Assembly (NCBI RefSeq): GCF_964204645.1
Contig: NC_134029.1
Location: 4,659,001 to 4,723,000, forward strand
DNA: 64,000 nt
Direction of reading: 5' to 3'
Source: Tubulanus polymorphus
Lineage: Eukaryota > Nemertea > Palaeonemertea > Tubulaniformes > Tubulanidae
A program made the position numbers and the translations under genes. Below, in pieces: positions 13,012-23,379 of the stretch; position 1 is the stretch's first letter; each line of letters starts with the position of its first letter. The notes under the pieces are model-generated. The model was not told where the DNA came from, did no database searches, and was given only the letters and a program-made list of their open reading frames with translations.

Positions 13012-14183
13012 TTCGTTACCGATAATGAGTGATTTGAGTAAAGGCAAAGAATAACATTTTACTCATCTTTAAATTAAAATATTTCACCAATCCGTCGATA
13101 CATACGTATGAAGTGGTTGTTATAAAACTTTGTTTGTGTAGTTAAACATAATTTTCTCATGATGTTCGGCGTGGTTTGTGGAGAGATTTTGACCTATCTA
13201 TTTCTGTAGTGTCATTCACTAACCAATACGTACGTCACTTATCCCGTATTTTCTGGCATGAAGTACCCTCGCTTTGTGCACTGTGAATACACTTCCATCT
13301 CTCCATTACCACAACAGTAGACACGTGTGCGTACGATCATCAATAAACCGTGACATAAATGTGATGATTATTGGATGTTGCGTACATTGTATGCATACAC
13401 ATAGGTGTAAGAACCGCGCGGATGTCCGGGGTTTGAAACATCCGATGCGAATACTGTTCGGGTTGCATACTCGCTATTATGATATGGTGTCAATACCCTC
13501 CTCAAACTATTTCTTCTATAGACAGTCTCCAGTCTGTGATAAAAAGCTAAGCTTTCTGTGGGTGTCACCAAGTCTTCTGGACTGTGGACATTCAATATTT
13601 TCGTTTTCGCTATCAAGCACCAATCAGTTGAGTACACCGTATACTATAATGTCCCCCTCACTAATTGCAGCTGGATGCACTTTCTCTGACCCGCCAGTCA
13701 GAGTTTAATGATCCATAGGGTTGAGTTTCCTGATTGAAGTCTGCACAAGAGAAGTATCTTCATGTCTGAATGTCCCTAGGGACATAATTAATTAAATCAA
13801 TGACCTAAGATTCACACATTTACTATATATAAACAAGTATGCCTGTGTCGGAGAGTTCACTGAAAGAAATGAAGGACCAGGTACGAACGAGATTCTGAAG
13901 CGTCTGTAAGAAATGAAATACAGCTTCGAGAAGGAATCCACTCGTTCAACTGATTATGCCGAACCTAGTAGTAGCCTGCAAACGGAAAGTGTCACTCAGG
14001 TTTCACTTGAATGAGATAGTTCCACTTCTCGGAGACTCATTGAGATTGAAGCTACATGAGTGCATCTCGTTGCATCTAATTGAATGGTGTTAAAAATAGT
14101 TCTAGTTAGAATCACAAATCCCGCTATAAATCAATATTCGCTTTGTATCGATCCGAATCGATAGTTAATGGAGAGTACGCAGA

Positions 14184-14256
14184 GCCCGGTTAGCTCAGCC
14201 GGTAGAGCATCAGGCTTTTAACCTGAGGGTCCTGGGTTCGAGTCCCATACCGGGCG
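14184..14256 (+). tRNA. tRNA-Lys (anticodon UUU)
   Basis: A complete intronless tRNA gene. The acceptor arms GCCCGGT and ACCGGGC pair over seven bases, with G as discriminator. The D stem is GCTC/GAGC. The anticodon stem TCAGG/CCTGA closes the loop CTTTTAA, giving TTT, which reads AAA and AAG lysine codons. The A box (TAGCTCAGCCGG) and B box (GGTTCGAGTCC) match consensus. A T5 run about 15 bases downstream, with a T6 run just after it, can terminate RNA polymerase III. One oddity is the outermost T-stem pair, C opposite T (CTGGG/CCCAT), where animal tRNA-Lys normally has C-G. One mismatch does not make it a pseudogene, but this copy may be slightly decayed. Confidence 0.95.
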
Positions 14257-15828
14257 CTTAACAATTCAATTTTTCTTTTTTATTCAGGCATCACATTTTA
14301 AGATAATTAAGATAATTTCACTATAATCTAAACCAATAATTGTAACGTAGCTAACTGATTGTAATCCAAGTATTATAACGTAACCGATTGGGTTCTGATA
14401 AAATCGCTAGTAGCGTTTAGCAACCGTGAAACCCTGGGGTTGATGGCGCAACCATGACGGATATATAAGTTTATACCTTACTAGATTTGTGGATTCTATC
14501 TACGTATCTATACTGCTGCAATATAACGACCGAAGCAATCAAAGCTAATATTCGGTAAAACGATCGTAAATTGTCGTCGTGTAACTATCTATCCGTACAC
14601 GGTCTCACTGATGAAGCTACAGCCGAATCAAATCATAATCGCGCGCGACCAGTAGCAGTATCTAATCACAGGCGCAATATGGAGGAGAACCGTGTATTTT
14701 AGAACCACAAGTCAACGGTGGTCTCTATGGAGAGTATCAAAACGTAGTTTCTTTTGATTTTAATCCTAGTTAGGTAGATATATTTGCTCATAGCTTAGAA
14801 GATAAAATCCATTTCAAACACGAATATGGAATCTTATCCATTCTACAACGGAATTACCATTTTCGACTGTCACTTTTTGCTTGAAATGTCTAATCCGTGG
14901 CGCCATGACATCAAACCTCGATTTCTTTATGTTTCATTCGCTTCCGCGTCGTTTATTCACGAGGCGAAAACTCTCTTTTGGGCCATAGCGGAAATAGGAG
15001 CTCATAATCTTTATGTAGTTTTTGTATGGAGTGACATGGAGTAAACAAGCTCTGGTCAAATAAGATTGGCCATGTGTATAATAACCATCCTTTCAAAAAC
15101 TGCGAATTCAATTCGAATGCAGTTTTCACGAAATGAATCACGCCGGGTGATAACCCGAATGGCTCGCATTCGCTTTGACCATAAAAGGCACCAATAACGC
15201 TTTGAGAGTAAGAGATTTTATCATTGGTGACTCTTTCATTTGTTGACATACACCTTGAGTTGACTTAACGAGATAAGGCGAGACCAAGTCAAAATGATAA
15301 GCATCTAAATCATAGGGGTACCAGGTCTAACGGGCCCCGTGAATATACATTGACGCCTGAAGTGTGTGGGTCATACAGAACCCGCGGCTACAAACATCAT
15401 TTCTACGGTCATTTTTGTTGCAAAACCGTTTCGTTGCCTCTTTCATTGCACGCGGATAAAGGACATGTGAAAAAAACCGCAAGAACATTATTTGGACCAT
15501 AGGTCCAATTAGTGGTAGTTTGGAAAAATGCTTTTTTGAGCGGAAATCGAAAAGTTTTAATAACCGGATTTGAAAATGTGCACAAAACTAGCCAATTTTT
15601 TACAAGACGACTTGACTAATTGTTTACACGGGTAAATCATACAAATGGTATTTATACTGAGAATATAAAATCATTTATTTACCAAATAAATTGCACACAA
15701 TTATTAATGGTTTACTTTTCTGTATATCGTTGAAGATTCTGAGAAATAAACTACCTACCACCCCCACAGACGAGTGAGTCTCATTGTACAGTACAGCTGT
15801 TTCAGTACTGAGACTGACGCTATTTCAG
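14257..15828. other. No gene recognised; non-coding
   Basis: Apart from the pol III terminator after the tRNA, this stretch has only short frames on both strands. The T-rich tract after the tRNA, ending TTTTTTATTCAG at 14287, mimics a splice acceptor but leads into a short AT-rich frame. Confidence 0.5.
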
Positions 15829-15968
15829 CTGAGTTCTATGTAGAGCGAGTGATTTTCTCGAAGTTAAAACAAAAAGAGCAGTTTTATTACCACCGGATTA
15901 AAACTTTAAAGAGATATTTCCGATTTCTAGGATTAAATACTCGGTGTTATATCAATCGTTATCGGAAG
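15829..15968 (+). CDS. Candidate internal exon, unknown protein
   Basis: The acceptor GACGCTATTTCAG ends at 15828, preceded by a plausible branch site ACTGAC. The donor CGGAAG followed by GTAGGT starts at 15969. Between them one frame is open for 46 codons after two bases that complete a split codon; the other frames stop early. The peptide is lysine, arginine and tyrosine rich (for example IFSKLKQKEQFYYHRIKTLK). Base composition is AT-rich like the surroundings, which counts against coding. No family was recognised. Confidence 0.22.
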
Positions 15969-18900
15969 GTAGGTTTTTCGACTAAATTTGGATTTTTATG
16001 GAGTTTTCCGATCTATCTTTGAACATATCCCGCGGCATTCGTGCACGAATACCTTGACCTGTGTTGAGTTTGAACTAGAGAAAGTTATAATTAGGTTAGA
16101 GAGATGTATTGCATTTCGGTTTCTAAGTAGTAGTACAGCTGCCACGTTTTCTTCAAAAATTTCAATTTGAAGCCTTTGTGTGCGATGAAAACGTTCATTA
16201 TGATGGGCGTTCGAAGTTTTGAGTTTCCGAATTGAAGTAAAAATTAGATACATTAAAACCCAAGATCATACAACATTCATAAGATTCTTACTCTGTATCG
16301 AAACGAAACTGAGTTAGATTGACCAACCGTCTCGTGATGTACGTATCATTTTCTAGCCGTTGTTACCGTTAGGGGTTGTCCGCATTCTTCGGGTTTGTTT
16401 GTTAGATAACGTTTAAACGTCCATGGTTAGATCATGGACATCAGACTAAGAAATGAGTCTATGAAGGCCATGTTTCGTGCATTTCGTCTGAAGTTGCATG
16501 TTAGAGTGAATGAGAGAGGATTGCAGATGCGGTTTACACTATAGGAAACTAAGTCAATTAACCTTTATAAGTTTTTAAGGACTCTTGACACAGACTCGAG
16601 ATACTTCAACTACAAAAACACTAGAGAGCCTTTTCATGTTTAACACGAACAAAGGTCTCCAACTTCGAGTTGTTTTTTGTTTGTCGATTCAATACTCTAA
16701 AGATTTTGAAATCATTACACGTATGGGCCTCCCTATGTATACAACTTACATATGAAACCCTATACATCAAATACACCGTACCATATACACATCAAATGGT
16801 ATCCCTTCCTCTGAATATGGCTTATTCCCAAATTGAAAGTTTGACCCTAAGTACACACAGTATTGAAAAAAGTATTGTCACCCAAGAACAATCGAGGGCT
16901 GAGGTACATTGTTGGGCTTAGGTCGGAACCCTGCTGATCGCCACGACTTCACAACAGCGCTAATTTCAAACGCAAACCCACGACGCATTGTCCGGCGTTG
17001 ATTTCCTGTGTGATTTTTTTGAAAGATTGATTTCCTCTCATTCTCAGCGGGGAGACGAAAATAATCCAGGCGTTTTATTACCTGAGAAGAATTCCATTAT
17101 GCACATCAGATAAAACGACGCGGCGTTTCTATTTTACTGTTGACAGTTATTAACCAGCGAGAGGAAATTTATTTCCACTGTGTTAACAGGGCAGGGGTCA
17201 CTGGAACAAAGCTACCCAGCCTGTGTTTGCCCACTGGGCTGTTTAGTTTAAGGCTTACGGAGTCAGATTCGCGATGCTTATAGTGTGAAGCCAGGTCACA
17301 GGGATACGCATTGAGCTTCGTTGTATCCCATCTGTCGGTTTAGATGAATGACGTCACACTGTTTGTAAACTAGGCCCGCCATGTTACCGTGCATAGGTTT
17401 TAAGTTTAGTCTATTCTAGTATATTACTAACGGTCAAGTGTTATTATTACGTTATATATGCCCTAACGCTTACGCTAACACAGATTTGTTTGTGATGGTG
17501 TTAATGGTGATGTAAAATAGGTAAACATCGAATTAGTTCAAATATTGACCAAATTCGACATATCATAGGTACGGGCTCTGATCCAATTCAATTCCAACTT
17601 CAAAAGTTAAGATGAAAATTCCATCACAATTTCGCCTATTGTGTAGGTGCACTTGTTTTGGAGAATGTCTATGGCATTTTTTCGTGTAGAGCCGACTAGT
17701 CAATGTGTGCCAGTACAATGCGCTGATTTGTTCGTCCTTTTTTCACTATCGATATTCGTCAGAATCGTCTCTTATTTTCTCAATGCCAGTAATCAACATT
17801 ATTGTAAATAGGCAATCAGGAGTCGACGACGGCGTTTCGTATTGAGATCGCATGGCTAGTCAAATGACCAATATTACAGCTCTGTTTGTACTGTAGTTAT
17901 TGTCATTCCGGGGACTACAGCTGATCACTATCAGCACGGAGAATACTCTTGTCCGACAATTCTTCTGGCTCTAACGACGCATTGATCGTGTCTACGACAG
18001 ATAAAGATGGGTGAACGGCGACAAATCACTCGAGACTGAAAAGAAATGTCAATTTGTAGTTATTCCAGAAATCTGTGGGGATCATTTCATCACCGATATG
18101 AATTAACCTATATATAAATGACCTTCGATCCAGTCCCATATCATATTCGAAACCCTGTGATTAGGAAAGACCTTCAGTATCCAGAAATTGTATATCAAGC
18201 CCTACATCCACCGACCTTTTAGTTTTTTTTATCTTGAGTCATGGACGGGGTTTTATTAAAGAAACCTTGTATCAAACGATTAAAAGGGGCATCAATTCAT
18301 TAACGGTTACAAAGTGGCCTCGAAACGTCCTCGTGCTTTTCACAATCCGCACCATTTTATACACGACAAAAAAAGTTTGTGTGTCGTTAATCGAAAAAGC
18401 CGCCGAGAGAGAAATGAATTCATCAAGATATATTTTCCTTCTCGCTATCATTTTCTCGTCCATCTTCTCCTCGCATTTCCTTCGGAGCCTCTGACCTTGA
18501 ATCGGGGAGATCGAGTTGACCTTGCAAGCGCGCGGAGGAGTAGGTTTTCGGTTGTTGAGGAACGTCTTCGATAATTACTGTTTGTATGCGATTTCCATGG
18601 TAACTTCTGTACTTACTTGAAACGGAGATTGTAAAAGGAACGGGATGACACTAGAAACGAGTCGAGTGAGGCCGTTATTAAAAAATCTCCCCTACAAATG
18701 AACGGTTGCCGTCTGCACAATTATCGATTTCTCGTAGAGAGTTGAGGCAGATAACACCTTTTGAACGTACTGCTATTCTCGACGTTATAAGAGGTCGCAT
18801 TCTGTCGTAGATAGTTTTTGATCTAGACGACGCGCGGAAAAAAGATGAGAACCGTTGAGACGACTCCAGTGTCGCCTCCAGGGAACAGACGCGAATGTAT

Positions 18901-19857
18901 AAGCAAGAAGAAAAACTTATCGCCCCACTTTTTCGAAATACCGTCAGCAGTGTCTTCAAGCCAGGGTAGCAGTGAATTTCTGAAATTAATTTCAGCTTTA
19001 TTTGGTCTACAAATGAAAATATGGCACCTTTAGATGTTAACTATGTGAAATACATATTATGAATATTGGCATTATTTTGACGACCATCAAAGCGAGCCAT
19101 TCTCGAAGATCGATAGAAAAAAGTTTCACGGTTCTATAAATTCTAGAAGCACATTGATTTGACCATTTAACATTTCAACATTTATATGTTTCCATGTATA
19201 AGCGTTTCGTTTCCATGTGTATAGTGAAACCCAAATCGAACAAATAACCGTCGAAATGGGATCATGAGGTTTTCCCATTGCCCAGACAATATTCCGAGTA
19301 ATTACCCACGTTTCGACTAGTGATTCACATTTGCGCATTTGCAGCATTAACGAACTCCATTTAATATGAAAACTAATATCCTATAACGTTATGTGTACGA
19401 GAGCTTAAAATGCGTCGGTCTTTATCTTATAACACCTGAAGTCAATATTTACAGTAACTCGACGCAGTTCTTGGTATTCTGCCCGTGACGTGATATGTGG
19501 TCAACTTGTCAGATAATGCTGTTTGTAAATATATAGGTATCTGTATATATGACACACGCAGAAATTCCTATCCTACACGGATACTGAATCATATTGTACA
19601 TATGCTTTAATTAAAACTTTTACACTGGACATACTTCAACAGTTTTGCGTGAGATTTGACTCTAAACTCAAAACATTGAAAATGAACCTATTTTAACTCT
19701 TAATCTCACAACAGCAGAAATAGGTACTGGTGATTTATTTTGTTTCCTTCGCCCTAGAAGACTTAGTCATATGGTAAAAGAAAGAACAAGCAATTGCGTC
19801 CGATCCTCGTCTATTACAAGTTACCGCCATTAAGTCTGGCATTTTTTTCCTTTCTGA
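15969..19857. other. Mostly non-coding; a few weak splice-like frames
   Basis: No gene can be called. A strong acceptor ends at 17047 (CATTCTCAG) and opens two frames, one reading 21 codons to a stop at 17113 and the other somewhat longer. A strong minus-strand acceptor starts an open 34-codon frame at 18035 running down to about 17934. Both lack a second splice site and could be chance. Confidence 0.4.
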
Positions 19858-19988
19858 ATGGCGCACCGTGCTCTGACGGCGCGCAGGAGTTGCCCATTCA
19901 CGAAATCGGAGCGTGACCGCAAGAAAGTTCTGAAGATGGACTGGGAGGTTTGTCGACGAGATTGGATTCTGTTTGCGGAGATGCATTT
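19858..19988 (+). CDS. Candidate coding exon, unknown protein
   Basis: An ATG at 19858 opens 43 codons plus two bases that end at a strong donor, TTT followed by GTAAGG, at 19989. Alternatively the exon starts at 19887 after the acceptor GCGCGCAG, which follows a poly-T tract, in the same frame. The peptide is charged and looks real, for example TKSERDRKKVLKMDWEV. Local GC content is well above the flanks, as expected for an exon. The opposite strand is also open here for 83 codons, so the strand is not fully settled. The donor and the charge pattern favour plus. Confidence 0.3.
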
Positions 19989-20424
19989 GTAAGGATTGTA
20001 TTGTAAACGGTAAAGAATGATTGTTGTACCTAGAAGAGGTCTATTATCGAATATAAGTGGTTCAATCCCGTTATGAGTGAAAAGCGATTTCTATTTGATT
20101 AAATAAAAGCACAGTTTTGTTGTTGGTCTATTTCCGAGTATTGATTCGATGTTTCTGTGTAAAAACGTTCAACGATACGCAAATAAAAATACGCATGAGA
20201 TATATTTGCTAATAAACTTACTTAAAAAATCGTTTTCATTGACCTGGCCGTGTTGCTATAAAGACTTCTACTTCAACATCTTCCGGCCCGTTCGAAACTC
20301 CGCATTGTTCCAGATATAATTCTTATTTCAAAATACATACCGAAATGAAAGTTTTTCAAGTGCTTCCCTATGAAATTGAATACAGATCTGTGAATGATTA
20401 TGATTAGAATATTAATTTCCTCAC

Positions 20425-20560
20425 ACAAGTTAACGGTATTCTTTGTCCGTTCCAGAAAGCGCGATGAATCGCTGGATTATTCTTTAATTTGGACGGGCGC
20501 TCATAGAAAATCATGCCGAAAAACTCGGACGAAATCGGTCCGAGGTAAGCGAAGTTCGAG
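20425..20560 (-). CDS. Candidate internal exon, unknown protein
   Basis: One of the best-defined exon candidates. On the minus strand a branch-like CCTAAC followed by GTTTTTTCTTATCTTTAG makes a classic 3' splice site ending at 20561. After one base, 45 codons are open to a donor TTGT followed by GTGAGG at 20424. The peptide looks natural, with segments such as SNFAYLGPISSEFFGMIFYE and ending in IPLTC. The other frame continues 19 codons (starting LELRLPRTDF) to a stop, and that frame is in phase with the upstream exon at 20719-20838. So either an upstream exon was missed or the 19-codon version is the real end. No family was recognised. It lies immediately beside a CpG-rich block that could be its promoter. 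Confidence 0.42.
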
Positions 20561-20679
20561 CTAAAGATAAGAAAAAACGTTAGGAGGTCAGAATATAATT
20601 TCGTTTTTGTTCGAGTTAGTAATAACTCCGAGTTGGTCATGTCCGAGTTTCTGGTATACGGCTGGATTGCGCTAAATTT

Positions 20680-20838
20680 CTACGCGGAAAGTTTGCCTTG
20701 TCGCTCAGTATAATCTACCAATCCTCGCCATTTCCCTCGTATCTGAAGAGACTCATTTTCCGTTTCATTGGTTCTGGTTTTTAGCGTCGTCTCATGCCGC
20801 GCCGCGTCATCTCGAACATACCCGTCATAGATCGCCAT
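20680..20838 (-). CDS. Candidate small ORF or first exon, 52 aa
   Basis: An ATG at 20838 in strong context (AGGATGG) opens a 52-residue frame. The product is hydrophilic and rich in Arg, Glu and Thr (it starts MAIYDGYVRDDAARHETT). A donor, TTG followed by GTAGAT, lies at 20718, leaving 40 codons in phase 0. Joining these to the exon at 20560 reads on for 19 codons to a stop, a protein of about 59 residues. The frame sits in the CpG-rich block at 20.7-21.8 kb, where first exons of animal genes often lie. Chance alone could produce a 52-codon frame, so the context is the main support. Confidence 0.33.
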   Translation of the reverse strand: MAIYDGYVRDDAARHETTLKTRTNETENESLQIRGKWRGLVDYTERQGKLSA

Positions 20839-21790
20839 CCTCTTACACTCGACTGAGCATCGGAATTTTCACCCGTCGCCAATTGTTGCATCCAATTTTC
20901 CGATGCGTCCGGGAATTAGCGATAACCACCTCCGTTAATTCGACTGATTCGTGCGTACACGGCGATGCCGGCTAATCACTCGTTTCACGCGACCACGCAT
21001 TCGTTTTTTAAACAGATACCCGTTCAGGCCAAAATATCGATATATCGCGTTTCTATGGCGAGCGCTTTTACGCCTCGGCGGTTCACGAAATGGGAGTGTT
21101 TTCATAAACTACGTTTACGAACGAATCCGCCGCGTGAAGTAGTCATCGATTACCAATCGGTGGCTGCGATTTTGAATAAAAAACGCTTCGATATTAAGTC
21201 GTTTTGGCCTTAACGCCACAATTTTGGTCACGAATCGTCGCCGTGGTTATCAGTGAAAAGTGTTGAACATCTGATGAGAAATTCAAAGCATGTAATAGGC
21301 TTAACCGACGCGAATTTAAGCTTACAAATTGAAGCGGCTAACCGTTGATCGCTAGAATGGACAATATGCATGGATTTTCGTGTCATAAACGAAGTCGAAG
21401 TCGTTGGGAGCGACGCCGCTTCTGTGGCGGAGGTGATTGACAAAATCCAATCATAAAACCGCTTGTTGGTGATTGGACATGGGTACGCGCGCTGAATTTT
21501 ATCAGTCGTTTAGACGCGTTCGCCGCCAACCGTCATGATTTTCGTTGATTTGGTTTCTTTGTCGGTGAAGTTTTCGGTCGAAGTCTCGACGACCTGACGT
21601 GCGCGCGCGTATCGACGAAACTAATCCCTCAATTCAATGCGATTTCTTATCTATGAAATAGAGTTTGCCCGGCGCGACGCGCGATCGATCGAGCAAATTG
21701 GAAAACGAATTTTTCTTAGCCGAAGTTCGAAACTTCGTATAGACTTTCCGACGTCGAACAACAAGCCGCTAACTCGCGAGCCAATGAATC
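20700..21790. promoter_or_regulatory. CpG-rich block, possible promoter region
   Basis: Roughly 1.1 kb in which CG occurs about six to ten times per 60 bases, far above the neighbouring sequence (for example 20941-21000, 21481-21540 and 21661-21780). Such blocks in invertebrates often mark unmethylated promoters. The minus-strand candidate exons at 20838 and 20560 lie at its left edge, consistent with transcription to the left. A 17-base hairpin with 7-base arms around CGA is at 21721-21737. No TATA box was chosen. Confidence 0.4.
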
Positions 21791-23326
21791 AATTTCCAAG
21801 TTGTTGATTGTCTGTTGAATTTCTTGGTTCTGTATCAATTTATGTCAATCATATACTGTAAAATGAGTAGTAGTTTATAAGTTGGTGTCCACTTTCATTC
21901 CTTGTATTGCTCTTTGTTTGACTGGTATCACCCAGCAACGTGATTCCTGAGTTACGATTTTACTAATAAACTAATTCTAACGCTAGCGCACTGTGAAACT
22001 GGGTCCATGCCACATTTCCCTTGTTCAGAGATTAAAGCGCCTCTCGCTTTGAGACTGAATTCATTACGATGAAAATCGTTTTCTCGTGGTGGAATAGAAT
22101 GATCACGTTGACTCGAATTAATGAAAGGTTCGTCGCTGGCGGTTTTATCTTGGTTTGGCTCTTCCATAATTGTCTATCTATTTAATCCCCGTGATAATCA
22201 GCCTTGTCTTAAAATGCACTCTCTGAGACTTTGAAGAGATGACTCAAACATGATGTGGCTGGAGTTTGTTTAAAAAAACGCCAGCTCGCTTCAGGTTACA
22301 TATAACCCGACTTATCGACGATTTTTTTTAAACTTCAAGTGTATTTACTAAGAAGCGTGAGTACTGACGAGTGACGAATTGTCACGGAATCCTATTAAAA
22401 TACTGCATCTTGAACTGGCCGGAAAAATCTGCGCAAAAAATTAACAGAAATACGAACAGGTGTTATTTATATAGGAAGCTTTTACCAATCTGTTTTACAT
22501 TAAGGGGTAGAAGTTTACCTTCTTCCTGAAGCTTCACCAAACACTCTCTTTTTGTCACTTTCGTGGAATTGTGTATTCTATTGAATTGAAATTTGAATTA
22601 GGAAATGTAAACATATTCTATCGTCATTTATCTATCAATGCGCTGGTTGTTTTCAAAAAGCTGCTCTTAAAGTTCGACGCTCGCTGTAGATTTAGAAGGC
22701 AATGCTCGCAATAATCTCTGCAAACAAATTGGAACAATACATAGACCGACTAATCGTATTAACGGTCTCTCGAGGGGCTCCAGTTTCCCTCCCTCGCTAT
22801 CTCCGCCTCCACTAAGTAATGTATTACATATACATCATATATATACAGATATATATGAGTATTAATTTACTAAATTCTCCCAAGAGTGATTAACGATAGA
22901 GATTTACTGAAAGCTTTGGCTTAATATATGGCTTGATACATTGAGTCCGAGGCCCGCAGACGGATTTATGATTGGAGGCAGTATCAAAATTAGGAGACCT
23001 ACGGTAAAAGTTTCATCTGTTGAGCTCTGTATAAAACAGCCCAACGAAACAGAGACAGAAACGTGTTTCCGAGCGTTTCCCTATGTCGTGTGCGTCGGGC
23101 TTCTCCAGTGCAGTTCTGCTCTTCTCAAGACACAGGACATGGAAACCTTCCTATTGGCATATATTCACCTTAGTTTTCTGCCTCTAGACCATGCCCGACC
23201 GCACTATCATTACGTTCCAGAGCGAGCTGCACTGTTTTTAAAATAAACTGACAGTAACCTCAATGTTATTTCGCTCTGATAGTGATACAGGAAAGCTCTT
23301 CATGTTGTTTCACTTGTATCTTTCAG
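21791..23326. other. Uncertain; possible 3' exon at 23189-23246
   Basis: Mostly non-coding. From 22941 a plus-strand frame stays open for 101 codons and ends at 23246 in a TAA overlapping AATAAA. A good acceptor (TTTTCTGCCTCTAG) ends near 23186, so a short terminal exon ending in ALFLK is conceivable. Three frames are open over the last 60 bases, which weakens any choice between them. Confidence 0.3.
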
Positions 23327-23379
23327 ATAGAAATCAAGATAGGCCGCGAAAATATCGTTCACACACAACAAGAACTAAG
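23327..23379 (+). CDS. Candidate short internal exon
   Basis: The acceptor TTCACTTGTATCTTTCAG ends at 23326 and is of high quality. The donor AACTAAG followed by GTAAAT starts at 23380. The 53 bases between encode 17 codons plus two bases, reading IEIKIGRENIVHTQQEL. A second frame is also open, but is rich in Arg and Thr. Exons of this size are common in animal genes. No partner exon was identified, although the frame at 22941-23246 lies just upstream. Confidence 0.3.

Noticed and set aside
13274-13708. 144-codon plus-strand frame
   Set aside because: Residues look like translated non-coding DNA. Several frames of this length are expected by chance, and no start or splice pair supports it.
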